The translations under genes and the position numbers were made by a program. A stretch of 64,000 nucleotides of DNA from Pseudooceanicola onchidii (GTDB taxonomy: Bacteria; Pseudomonadota; Alphaproteobacteria; Rhodobacterales; Rhodobacteraceae): the NCBI RefSeq assembly GCF_004959925.1, contig NZ_SPUW01000003.1, forward strand, positions 620,001 through 684,000, written 5' to 3'. The notes beneath the pieces are model-generated. The model worked only from the letters and a program-made list of their open reading frames with translations. It ran no database searches and had not been told where the DNA came from. Of the stretch, positions 56,517 to 64,000 are shown piece by piece; the stretch's first letter is position 1, and every line of letters starts with the position of its first letter.

Positions 56517-57530
56517 TCACAGATCCCGCGACCGTTCGACGTGGCGCAGGATTTCGACGGCGAGGTCCAGCATCGGGCAGGGTACGCCGCGCGCATGGCT
56601 GACCGAGGCGGCGGCGGCGAAGATCGGTTCGATCTCCATCGGGCGGCCCTTTTCCAGGTCCTGCAGGGTCGAGGTCTTGAACCCGCCGTTGCGCATGGCC
56701 AGCGACAGGCGCTTTTCGGTGGTCATCGCGATCTCGGCCCCTTCGGCGGCAGCGATGGCGCGGACCTCCTCCATGATGGCGCCGGTGAAATCATAAAGCG
56801 GCTTGGCCTGCAGGTTGGTGCCGTTGGGGCTGCGCGTGATGGCCGAGACCGCGTTGAGCGAACAGTTCGACATCATCTTGGTCCAGAGCGCGTTCTGGAA
56901 GGGTTCGGTCTGTCGGATCAGCCAGCCCGCGCTTTCCAGAAGCGCGGCGATGCGGGCCACGTCGGTGCGGTCCTGGCCGGGCAGGCGACCGAGGTCGAGG
57001 TAGCCTTCGATGTCGTAGGAGATCAGCCCCGGCTCGGGGACGGAGGCGCCGAGATAGGCGATGGCGCCGATGGCCCGGTCCGGCCCGATCTTGGTCCAGA
57101 GGGCACCGCCGGGGTCGACCTCGTCCGCGCCCTTGGTGCCGCCCTGGCCGTCGGGCAGCGGATACCACCACGGCACGCCGTTCACGACCGGCAGGATGCG
57201 CCCGTGCGGGGCGAGAAGCGCGGCAAGCGTATCGGCCAGCGGCGGGATCTGGTGGCCCTTGAGCGCGGTGATCACCACGTCCTGCGGCGGCAGGCTGGCC
57301 GGATCGTCGGTGACCGTTGCCGCAATGGTGTCGATCGTGCCGTCGGGGCTGCGCAGGCGCAGGCCGGTCTGCAGCGCGGCGCAATGGTCTCCGCGTGCGA
57401 TCAGGGTCACGCGGCCAATGTCGCCGGATCCCTGAGCCCTTGACAGAAGCGCGCCGATCACGCCGCCGATCGCCCCCGCGCCGTAGATGCAGATGTCGAG
57501 CGGGCGGTCGGGCAGGGGAGGCAGTGTCAT
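56517..57530 (-). CDS. 2-dehydropantoate 2-reductase family protein
   Basis: A 337-residue PanE/ApbA-type reductase. The NADPH-binding motif is ICIYGAGAIGGVIGALLS; the catalytic lysine lies in LWTKMMSNCSLNAVSAIT and the C-terminal helical domain ends near MLDLAVEILRHVE. It may reduce ketopantoate for pantothenate synthesis, but the family includes many paralogues of other specificity, so panE is not assigned. The start at 57530 is supported by similarity; the ribosome site is weak. Confidence 0.82.
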   Translation of the reverse strand: MTLPPLPDRPLDICIYGAGAIGGVIGALLSRAQGSGDIGRVTLIARGDHCAALQTGLRLRSPDGTIDTIAATVTDDPASLPPQDVVITALKGHQIPPLADTLAALLAPHGRILPVVNGVPWWYPLPDGQGGTKGADEVDPGGALWTKIGPDRAIGAIAYLGASVPEPGLISYDIEGYLDLGRLPGQDRTDVARIAALLESAGWLIRQTEPFQNALWTKMMSNCSLNAVSAITRSPNGTNLQAKPLYDFTGAIMEEVRAIAAAEGAEIAMTTEKRLSLAMRNGGFKTSTLQDLEKGRPMEIEPIFAAAASVSHARGVPCPMLDLAVEILRHVERSRDL

Positions 57531-57578
57531 GGGGGGATCCGTCTGATTTGTGTTGCGCGGACGTTACGGGAGCGCCGC

Positions 57579-57630
57579 GCGGAGGGCCAGCCCTCCGCAC
57601 CTCCCGGGATATGGGACCAGGGGAAGGGCG
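57579..57630 (+). repeat. Intergenic hairpin element, copy H
   Basis: Head CGGAGGGCCAGCCCTCCG, tail CACCTCCCGGGATATGGGAC then CAGGGGAAGGGCGGG. This is the most diverged copy (the TTT of the tail is lost). The flanking genes diverge. Confidence 0.65.
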
Positions 57631-57712
57631 GGGGCCGGGCGGGACGGCGTGGGGCATTTACATTGGTCGGTGCGGTTGGTAAGCGAATGGCGTTGACGAA
57701 GGGGACCATGCC

Positions 57713-57778
57713 ATGACCGGCATCCTGTGGCAGGACAATCAGATCGAAGGGCGATGGCGCGGCGTGACCGCCGACTGA
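57713..57778 (+). CDS. Possible Trp-containing leader peptide of trpE(G)
   Basis: A 21-residue frame beginning MTGILWQDNQ and containing two separated Trp codons (residues 6 and 15), ending 60 bases before trpE(G). GAAGGGG (57698-57704) is a good ribosome site and TTTACA at 57657 may be a -35 box. Downstream sequences can form GCGGC/GCCGC stems. Fused trpE(G) of Sinorhizobium meliloti is known to be attenuated through a leader with consecutive Trp codons; here the Trp codons are not consecutive, so the case is weak. Confidence 0.35.
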   Translation: MTGILWQDNQIEGRWRGVTAD

Positions 57779-57838
57779 CCCCAATCCTGTTGCCTGCGGC
57801 CCCCCGATGGTGCGCCGCCCTTCAAAGACGAGATCCAG

Positions 57839-59995
57839 ATGACTGATCTGACGTACCGGACCGACGGCGGGCTGACCGTGTCGCGACGCGAAATTCCTGC
57901 CGAATACCATGGCGACACCGACCGGCTGGCCGAACAGCTTGATGCGCATCGCGGGGCGCTGTTTTCCTCGAATTACGAATATCCCGGTCGCTATACGCGT
58001 TGGGAATTCGGATTTTCTGAACCGCCCGTGATGATCGAAGCGCGCGGGCGGCAGATGCGGATTGCCGCGTTGAATGACCGCGGCCGCGTATTGCTGCACA
58101 TGATGCAGGGCGCGCTGAAGGCCATTCCTGAAGTGGCCGAGATGAATACAGGTGCCGCGGAAATTGAGCTGCGTGTCGTGACGCCGGATCGCGTCTATGA
58201 CGAGGAGGAACGGTCGCGCGCGCCTTCGGTTTTCTCGGTTCTGCGCGCGCTGGTCGCGCATTTCAAATCGGACGAGGATCACCACCTGGGGCTTTACGGT
58301 GCCTTCGGGTATGATCTGGCATTCCAGTTCGAACCGATCGAGTTTCACCTGGACCGGCCGGCGGATCAGCGCGACCTGGTGCTGTTTCTGGCCGATGACC
58401 TGCTGGTGGCCGACCACTATTCAACGACGGCGATCCGGTACCAGTACGATTTCACCGATGGCGATCTGACCACCGTCGGCCTGTCCGGGGGCGGTGAGGC
58501 CGTGCCATTCGAACGGGGGCGCCAGGATGTGCCGCGCGGCGATCACGCGCCGGGGGAATACGCCGAACTGGTGCGCGAGGCGAAGAAAAGCTTCATGCGC
58601 GGCGACCTGTTCGAGGTCGTGCCGGGGCAGGTGTTCTACGAGCCCTGCAAGGACAGTCCGTCGGCCATTTTCAAGCGGTTGAAGAAGATCAACCCCGCGC
58701 CCTTCGGGTTCATCATGAACCTTGGCGATCGTGAATACCTGGTGGGCGCCAGCCCCGAGATGTTCGTGCGCGTGACCGGCAGGCGGGTCGAGACCTGCCC
58801 GATTTCCGGGACCATCAAGCGTGGTGCCGATGCGATCGAGGACAGCGAACAGATCCTCAAGCTGCTGCAATCCAAGAAGGACGAGAGCGAGCTGACGATG
58901 TGTTCGGACGTCGACCGCAACGACAAGAGCCGCGTCTGCGATCCCGGCTCGGTCCGGGTCATCGGGCGGCGCCAGATCGAGATGTATTCACGCCTGATCC
59001 ACACGGTCGATCATATCGAGGGGCGGCTGCGCGAGGGGATGGATGCCTTTGACGCCTTCCTGAGCCACGCCTGGGCGGTGACGGTGACCGGGGCGCCCAA
59101 GCTCTGGGCGATGCGGTTCATCGAAAAGCACGAGAAATCAACGCGGTTCTGGTATGGTGGCGCGGTCGGGGCCATGGGGTTCGACGGTGACATGAACACC
59201 GGCCTGACGCTGCGCACCATCCGCATCAAGGATGGCGTGGCCGAGGTCCGGGCGGGTGCGACGCTGCTTTACGACAGTGATCCAGACGAGGAAGAGGCCG
59301 AGACGGAGCTGAAGGCCAGCGCCATGCGGGCGGCGATCCGCGGTGACGTGCGGGCCAATGACGGTGCGGGCGATGGCTGGCGCGTGGCGCGCGGGCAGGG
59401 GCGGCGGATCCTGCTGGTCGATCACGAGGACAGCTTCGTGCACACGCTGGCCAACTATTTCCGGCAGACCGGGGCCGAGGTGCTGACGACCCGGACGCCG
59501 GTTTCGGATCAGGTCTTCGATCAATTCCGCCCCGATCTGGTGGTCATGTCGCCGGGGCCCGGCAATCCGCGTGATTTCGATTGCAATGCGACGATCGGCA
59601 AGGTTCTGGATCGCAGGCTGCCGCTGTTCGGCGTTTGCCTGGGCCTGCAGGCGATTTCGGAATATTTCGGCGCGACCCTTGGTCAGCTGTCGGTCCCGAT
59701 GCATGGCAAGCCGTCGCGCATTAACGTGACCGACCCGGGCGTTGTTTTCGACGGCCTGCCCGAAACGATCACGATTGGTCGGTACCATTCCCTGCACGCC
59801 CGCGCGGATACAATTCCGCAGGTGCTGCGCGTTACCGCCTCGACCCCGGACGGGATCGTCATGGGCGTCGAACATCGCGATCTTCCGGTGGCCGCGGTTC
59901 AATTCCATCCGGAATCGATCATGTCTCTGGGACAGGATGCCGGGCTGCGCATGATCGAAAATGTCGTTAGCCAGCTTGGGATCGGCAATAAATAG
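57839..59995 (+). CDS. trpE(G): Fused anthranilate synthase TrpE(G)
   Basis: A 718-residue fusion of both anthranilate synthase parts, making anthranilate from chorismate and glutamine. Residues 1 to about 505 are the chorismate-using half ([71 protein letters not shown]). Residues about 518-718 are the glutaminase half with LLVDHEDSF, the nucleophile in GVCLGLQAI, and [12 protein letters not shown]. This arrangement is the rhizobial/azospirillum type. Codon use is somewhat less GC-rich than in neighbours. It has its own terminator. Confidence 0.95.
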   Translation: MTDLTYRTDGGLTVSRREIPAEYHGDTDRLAEQLDAHRGALFSSNYEYPGRYTRWEFGFSEPPVMIEARGRQMRIAALNDRGRVLLHMMQGALKAIPEVAEMNTGAAEIELRVVTPDRVYDEEERSRAPSVFSVLRALVAHFKSDEDHHLGLYGAFGYDLAFQFEPIEFHLDRPADQRDLVLFLADDLLVADHYSTTAIRYQYDFTDGDLTTVGLSGGGEAVPFERGRQDVPRGDHAPGEYAELVREAKKSFMRGDLFEVVPGQVFYEPCKDSPSAIFKRLKKINPAPFGFIMNLGDREYLVGASPEMFVRVTGRRVETCPISGTIKRGADAIEDSEQILKLLQSKKDESELTMCSDVDRNDKSRVCDPGSVRVIGRRQIEMYSRLIHTVDHIEGRLREGMDAFDAFLSHAWAVTVTGAPKLWAMRFIEKHEKSTRFWYGGAVGAMGFDGDMNTGLTLRTIRIKDGVAEVRAGATLLYDSDPDEEEAETELKASAMRAAIRGDVRANDGAGDGWRVARGQGRRILLVDHEDSFVHTLANYFRQTGAEVLTTRTPVSDQVFDQFRPDLVVMSPGPGNPRDFDCNATIGKVLDRRLPLFGVCLGLQAISEYFGATLGQLSVPMHGKPSRINVTDPGVVFDGLPETITIGRYHSLHARADTIPQVLRVTASTPDGIVMGVEHRDLPVAAVQFHPESIMSLGQDAGLRMIENVVSQLGIGNK

Positions 59996-60033
59996 CCTAT
60001 TCTTTCAGGTAGGTTTTTTGGCCATTTGGTTAA

Positions 60034-60071
60034 TGACCGCTCCGTTTTTGCGACGGGGCGGTCACTTTTTT
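60034..60071 (+). terminator. Terminator of trpE(G)
   Basis: TGACCGCTCCGT (60034-60045) pairs with ACGGGGCGGTCA (60053-60064) with one wobble, followed by C and seven T. Confidence 0.9.
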
Positions 60072-60115
60072 ATTCAAGATCGCGTGCTGACACAAAATAC
60101 GAGATTGAATGGCGT

Positions 60116-60130
60116 TTAACCGCTTATTAG
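60116..60130. promoter_or_regulatory. CtrA-like site upstream of the H-NS gene
   Basis: TTAA-N7-TTAG (60116-60130) differs from the CtrA consensus TTAA-N7-TTAA at one base. It lies about 80 bases before the hns-like ATG, in AT-rich sequence where the promoter is expected. Confidence 0.3.
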
Positions 60131-60209
60131 GTGTTTTTGCCAAGAATGATCGGTGGTTTTATCAGGCCCATCCTCCGGGCCGTATCGACGCATAAAGGAA
60201 CTGACACTC

Positions 60210-60530
60210 ATGGTCGATCTCGATTCGATGTCTCTCGATGAACTGAAGAAACTTCGCAAGGATGCGGATTCCGCGATCCGCAATTACGAAGACCGGAAGA
60301 AAAAGGCTGCATTGGCGGAACTGGAAGCCAAGGCCGCCGAGCTGGGGTTTTCCCTGAATGACCTGACCGGCGCCACGGGCCGTGGCCGCAAGGTGAACCC
60401 GCCGAAATACCGCCACCCCGACGACAGCACCCTGACGTGGAGCGGCCGTGGACGCCAGCCCGACTGGTACAAGGACCTTGTCGGTGGCGGCACGAACCCC
60501 GACGATCTTCTGATCGTCAAAGCAGGCTGA
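60210..60530 (+). CDS. H-NS family nucleoid protein (HvrA-like)
   Basis: A 106-residue H-NS-type protein. The N-terminal oligomerisation part (about 8-46, LDELKKLRKDADSAIRNYED) is a coiled coil; a linker follows; the C-terminal DNA-binding part is PKYRHPDDSTLTWSGRGRQP with DWYKDL. In Rhodobacter the similar HvrA and Spb proteins adjust photosynthesis and nitrogen genes. AT-rich sequence upstream would favour autoregulation. The ATG at 60210 follows AAAGGA. Confidence 0.88.
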   Translation: MVDLDSMSLDELKKLRKDADSAIRNYEDRKKKAALAELEAKAAELGFSLNDLTGATGRGRKVNPPKYRHPDDSTLTWSGRGRQPDWYKDLVGGGTNPDDLLIVKAG

Positions 60531-60569
60531 GCCTGCCCAGACACAACTGAAATCACACCGATTTTCCAG

Positions 60570-60602
60570 AAACCGGGCCGTCGCGACGACTGCCCGGTTT
60601 TT
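60570..60602 (+). terminator. Terminator of the H-NS gene
   Basis: AAACCGGGC (60570-60578) pairs perfectly with GCCCGGTTT (60592-60600); the loop contains CGTCGCGACG. TT follows. Confidence 0.8.
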
Positions 60603-60649
60603 CATCTTTCGGCCCCCTTCGGTGAACGAAAATGAGGGCCTCTCAAAAA

Positions 60650-60665
60650 TTTACCATTTGATAAA
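60650..60665. promoter_or_regulatory. RutR-like operator upstream of preT
   Basis: TTTACCATTTGATAAA is close to the known RutR box TTGACCANNTGGTCAA (differences at three of fourteen fixed positions). It lies 51 bases before the preT ATG, in the expected promoter zone. RutR is a TetR-family regulator of pyrimidine use, which matches the genes downstream. Confidence 0.45.
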
Positions 60666-60715
60666 ATTTTATTCCGTGCCACGCTGAGGGGACAACGCGA
60701 CAGCCGGAGACAGAA

Positions 60716-62050
60716 ATGACCCCTTCGCCACGCACTGACGGAATTGCCGCCGGCCGACTGGATGAGGCCCACCTCGATCGCAATTTCAGCGATCTGCATC
60801 CGCCGTATGAGCCGCACGAGGCGCATGTCGCCGCCGACCGCTGCTATTTCTGTCACGACGCCCCTTGCATGGAGGCCTGCCCGACCTCGATCGATATTCC
60901 GCTGTTCATCCGCCAGATCGCGACCGGCACGCCCGAAGCGGCGGCGAAGACGATTTTCGAACAGAACATCCTTGGCGGCATGTGCGCCCGCGTGTGCCCG
61001 ACCGAAACGCTCTGCGAAGAGGTCTGCGTGCGCGAAGTGGCCGAAGGCAAGCCGGTCGAGATCGGGCGCCTGCAACGCTATGCCACCGACCGCATGATGG
61101 CGCGCGACGTGCATCCCTTCACCCGCGCGGCCCCCACGGGCAAGCGTGTGGCGATTGTCGGCGCGGGGCCTGCCGGTCTGGCCTGTGCACACCGGCTGGC
61201 AATGAAAGGGCATGACGTGGTGATCCACGACGCCCGCGAAAAGCCCGGCGGTCTGAACGAATACGGCATCGCCAGCTACAAAAGCACCGGCGGCTTCGCC
61301 CAGGCCGAGGTCGACTGGCTGCTGGAAATCGGCGGCATCACGATCCAGACGGGATCCGTGCTGGGGCGTGACGTGACGCTTGAAGGCCTGAAGGCCGATC
61401 ACGACGCGGTCTTCCTTGGCATGGGTCTGGCGGGCGTGAACGCGCTTGGGCTTACGGGTGACGACATGGCGGGCAGCCTTGATGCGGTGTCCTTCATCGC
61501 CGATCTGCGCCAGGCCGACGATCTGGCCACCTTGCCCGTGGGCCGTGACGTGGTCGTCATCGGCGGCGGCATGACGGCAGTGGATGCGGCCGTGCAGTCC
61601 AAGCTGCTGGGCGCGCAGACCGTCACGATCGCCTATCGGCGCGGCCAGGACCGCATGGCGGCCTCGGTCTTCGAGCAGGAGCTGGCGACGGCAAAGGGCG
61701 TGCACATCCTGACCAACGTCCAGCCCGTCGCGCTGCATGGCAACGGCAAGCTCGAGGCGGTCGAATTCGAATATACCGAAGATCGCGACGGCCGGTTGGC
61801 AGGGACCGGAGAGACAGTCCGCATCCCCGCCGATCAATGCTTCCGCGCCATCGGCCAGACGCTTGAGGGCGCGCCCGAGGCGCTTGAGATCGCGGGCGGC
61901 AAGATCGCGGTGACGGGGGCCGGGCGGACTTCGGTGGCGGGTGTCTGGGCCGGGGGCGACTGTGCCTTGGGCGGGGATGACCTGACCGTGACGGCCGTGG
62001 CCGAGGGCCGTGATGCGGCCGAGGACATCCACGCGGCGCTGATGGCCTAG
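60716..62050 (+). CDS. preT: NAD-dependent dihydropyrimidine dehydrogenase, subunit PreT
   Basis: A 444-residue flavin and iron-sulfur oxidoreductase like the N-terminal half of eukaryotic dihydropyrimidine dehydrogenase. Cluster ligands Cys43, 46, 51, 55 and Cys90, 94, 100, 104 lie in CYFCHDAPCMEACPTS and CARVCPTETLCEEVC. The FAD motif VAIVGAGPAGLACAHRL and the NAD motif VVVIGGGMTAVDAAVQ follow. It passes electrons to PreA, which reduces uracil and thymine. GCCGGAGA precedes the ATG. Confidence 0.92.
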   Translation: MTPSPRTDGIAAGRLDEAHLDRNFSDLHPPYEPHEAHVAADRCYFCHDAPCMEACPTSIDIPLFIRQIATGTPEAAAKTIFEQNILGGMCARVCPTETLCEEVCVREVAEGKPVEIGRLQRYATDRMMARDVHPFTRAAPTGKRVAIVGAGPAGLACAHRLAMKGHDVVIHDAREKPGGLNEYGIASYKSTGGFAQAEVDWLLEIGGITIQTGSVLGRDVTLEGLKADHDAVFLGMGLAGVNALGLTGDDMAGSLDAVSFIADLRQADDLATLPVGRDVVVIGGGMTAVDAAVQSKLLGAQTVTIAYRRGQDRMAASVFEQELATAKGVHILTNVQPVALHGNGKLEAVEFEYTEDRDGRLAGTGETVRIPADQCFRAIGQTLEGAPEALEIAGGKIAVTGAGRTSVAGVWAGGDCALGGDDLTVTAVAEGRDAAEDIHAALMA

Positions 62051-62137
62051 GCGATGATTGGCGCGGCGGTCATTCCGGGCAAGGCGAATAGGCCCATTTG
62101 TGATATCTTCCCCAAATCTTTTGAGGGGGAGATCACA

Positions 62138-62974
62138 ATGACCGACATTCATTCCGCGCTTCATCACCACTATACCACCGGCACGCTGCGCGACGCTTTC
62201 ATGGCCGGCATCCGCAAGAAGGGGGCCGATCCCGACAACCTTCATTTCGCCGATATCGAGAACGGCGATGAATTCCACACCGGCGGCGGGGTGGCGACCG
62301 ATGATCTGCTGGCGCAGGTGCCGCTGACCCGGGGGATGCAGGTGGTCGACATCGGCTGCGGCGTCGGTGGTCCGGCGCGCAAGCTGGCGCATCACCATGG
62401 CGCCCATGTCACCGGGGTGGACCTCACGCCTGAATTCGTCGAACTGGCCGAGGAGCTGTCGGAACGCTGCGGCCTGTCGAAGCTGACCGACTTTCGCATC
62501 GGCAGCGGCACCGACCTGCCGCTGGACGACGCATCGCAGGACCTGGCCACGCTGCTGCACGTCGGCATGAACATCGCGGACAAGGCCACCCTGATGACAG
62601 AGGCCTTCCGCGTGCTCAAACCCGGCGGGCATTTCGCGATCTTCGACGTGATGCGCGGTGCGGGTGACGGTCAGCCATCCTATCCGTTGCCCTGGTCCAG
62701 CCTGCCCGAAACCTCGTTCCTTGAACCGCTTGAAGCCTACCAGAATCTGGGGGCCAAGGCCGGGTTCACCACCGTCGCCGCGCGCGATCGTTCGCAGTTC
62801 GCGCAGGACTTTACCGCCAAGATGAAGGCGCAGCTGGCCGAAAACGGCCCGCCGCCGCTTGGGCCGCATGTGATGATGGGCCCGAGTGCGCCCGAACGCA
62901 TGGGCAACTTCAACGCCGCCATCGCCGCAGGGCAGGCGGCACCGACCGAACTCATTCTCAGAAAACCGGACTAG
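62138..62974 (+). CDS. Class I SAM-dependent methyltransferase
   Basis: A 278-residue methyltransferase. The SAM motif is VVDIGCGVGGPARKLAHHHG, followed by GVDLTPEFVELAEELS and VLKPGGHFAIFDVMRG; this resembles the Methyltransf_11/UbiE-like group acting on small molecules. It sits between preT and preA, with GAGGGGGA before the ATG and only 16 bases to preA. Its role in pyrimidine catabolism, if any, is unknown. Confidence 0.85.
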   Translation: MTDIHSALHHHYTTGTLRDAFMAGIRKKGADPDNLHFADIENGDEFHTGGGVATDDLLAQVPLTRGMQVVDIGCGVGGPARKLAHHHGAHVTGVDLTPEFVELAEELSERCGLSKLTDFRIGSGTDLPLDDASQDLATLLHVGMNIADKATLMTEAFRVLKPGGHFAIFDVMRGAGDGQPSYPLPWSSLPETSFLEPLEAYQNLGAKAGFTTVAARDRSQFAQDFTAKMKAQLAENGPPPLGPHVMMGPSAPERMGNFNAAIAAGQAAPTELILRKPD

Positions 62975-62990
62975 CTAGGGGAGCCGCGCC

Positions 62991-64000
62991 ATGGCCGATC
63001 TCACGACTGACTTCCTGGGCATCAAAAGCCCCAACCCGTTCTGGCTGGCCTCGGCCCCGCCGACGGACAAGGAATACAACGTCCGCCGCGCCTTTGACGC
63101 AGGCTGGGGCGGGGTCGTGTGGAAGACGCTTGGCGCCGAAGGCCCGCCGGTCGTCAACGTCAACGGACCGCGCTATGGCGCGATCTGGGGGGCGGACCGG
63201 CGGCTTCTGGGGCTCAATAATATTGAGCTCATCACCGACCGCCCGCTCGAGGTGAACCTCGAGGAAATGACGCGGGTGAAGAAGGATTACCCCGACCGCG
63301 CGCTGATCGCCTCGATTATGGTCCCCTGTGACGAGGCCTCGTGGAAGGCGATCCTGCCGCGCGTGGCGGAAACCGGCTGCGACGGGATCGAGCTGAACTT
63401 CGGCTGCCCGCACGGGATGAGCGAACGCGGCATGGGCGCGGCCGTGGGGCAGGTGCCGGAATACATCCAGATGGTCACCGAATGGTGCAAGATGTACTAC
63501 GACCGCCCGGTGATCGTGAAGCTGACGCCCAACATCACCGACATCCGCAAACCGGCCGAGGCCGCGCGGGCCGGTGGTGCCGACGCAGTGTCGCTGATCA
63601 ACACGATCAACTCGATCACCCACGTGGATCTGGACCTGATGGCGCCGGAACCGACGATCGACGGCAAGGGCTCGCACGGCGGCTACTGCGGCCCGGCGGT
63701 GAAACCCATTGCACTGTCGATGGTGTCGGAAATCGCCCGCAACCCGGCGACGCACGGCCTGCCGATCAGCGGCATCGGCGGCATCACCACCTGGCGCGAT
63801 GCGGCGGAATTCATGGTCATGGGCTGCGGCAACGTGCAGGTGTGCACGGCGGCCATGACCTATGGCTTCAAGGTGGTGCAGGAAATGATCTCGGGCCTGT
63901 CGCAGTGGATGGACGAAAAGGGCTATACCTCCACCGACCAGTTCATCGGCAAGGCGGTGCCCAATGTCACCGACTGGCAGTACCTGAACCTCAACTACGT
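62991..64000 (+). CDS. preA: NAD-dependent dihydropyrimidine dehydrogenase, subunit PreA (3' truncated)
   Basis: 336 residues are visible before the window ends; the family is about 430 long, so the C-terminal ferredoxin-like iron-sulfur domain is outside. The FMN barrel is clear: LGIKSPNPFWLASAPPTDKEYNVRRAF, GCDGIELNFGCPHGMSERGMG, VIVKLTPNITDI, SLINTINSI and ISGIGGITTWRDAAEFMVMG. It reduces uracil or thymine to the dihydro form with PreT. GGGGAG precedes the ATG at 62991. Confidence 0.93.
   Translation, partial: MADLTTDFLGIKSPNPFWLASAPPTDKEYNVRRAFDAGWGGVVWKTLGAEGPPVVNVNGPRYGAIWGADRRLLGLNNIELITDRPLEVNLEEMTRVKKDYPDRALIASIMVPCDEASWKAILPRVAETGCDGIELNFGCPHGMSERGMGAAVGQVPEYIQMVTEWCKMYYDRPVIVKLTPNITDIRKPAEAARAGGADAVSLINTINSITHVDLDLMAPEPTIDGKGSHGGYCGPAVKPIALSMVSEIARNPATHGLPISGIGGITTWRDAAEFMVMGCGNVQVCTAAMTYGFKVVQEMISGLSQWMDEKGYTSTDQFIGKAVPNVTDWQYLNLNY

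Noticed and set aside
57317-57682. Trp-containing frame ending AWGIYIGRCGW before trpE(G)
   Set aside because: It runs through the repeat element and antisense of the reductase gene, with no plausible start near the Trp codons.

Overview
The window is GC-rich and densely coded. It looks like chromosome of an alphaproteobacterium of the order Rhodobacterales (Roseobacter / Rhodobacter group). The grounds are a complete Rhodobacter capsulatus-type gene transfer agent (GTA) structural cluster, pyruvate dehydrogenase with a lipoyl domain on E1-beta, four proteins with VPLPA-type C-terminal sorting tails, an HvrA-like H-NS protein and citramalate synthase. I found no integrase, transposase, CRISPR array, rRNA or tRNA gene.

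Layout: 1-5758 holds the end of an Atm1-type ABC exporter, acpP, agmatinase, fabF and mltG. 5895-6632 is a VPLPA-tail protein on the minus strand. 6802-20942 is the GTA cluster, with a consensus promoter followed by an intrinsic terminator and then g1 to g15 in the canonical order (terminase, portal, protease, capsid, connectors, tail tube, chaperones, tape measure, baseplate, peptidase, megatron). cysE follows. 22025-27809 holds a membrane-anchored NYN ribonuclease, two cyclophilins, pgk, class I aldolase, a VOC protein and a second VPLPA protein. 28114-32766 is divIC and the pdhA-VOC-pdhB-pdhC operon. 33560-36361 has two more VPLPA proteins, one a large beta-helix-like surface protein. 36419-44809 is housekeeping (map, phosphodiesterase, cysS, cimA, an NDUFAF6-like protein). 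45117-49679 is a minus-strand group with MFS, cobB, cobA and truA. 49862-53079 is an overlapping ycjX-GNAT-ycjF-DUF1992 operon. 53295-59995 holds ileS, a ketopantoate reductase-like gene and a fused trpE(G). 60210-64000 holds an H-NS-like gene and a reductive pyrimidine catabolism operon (preT, methyltransferase, preA) that runs off the edge.

The most interesting signals are regulatory. A 14-codon Cys-rich peptide (four Cys codons) sits upstream of cysS, and a 16-17-codon Ile-rich peptide (four Ile codons within five) sits upstream of ileS. In both cases a promoter-like sequence lies so close that the peptide would be made from a leaderless or nearly leaderless transcript, which suggests codon-specific attenuation of aminoacyl-tRNA synthetases. 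A possible Trp leader precedes trpE(G). The GTA operon has a promoter-terminator leader before g1 and an unusual cluster of inverted repeats between the tape measure and distal tail genes. Intergenic regions carry at least nine copies of a short hairpin-plus-conserved-tail element, a 44-bp tandem amplification of its head, a second dispersed repeat family, and a 133-bp element bounded by 17-bp perfect inverted repeats.
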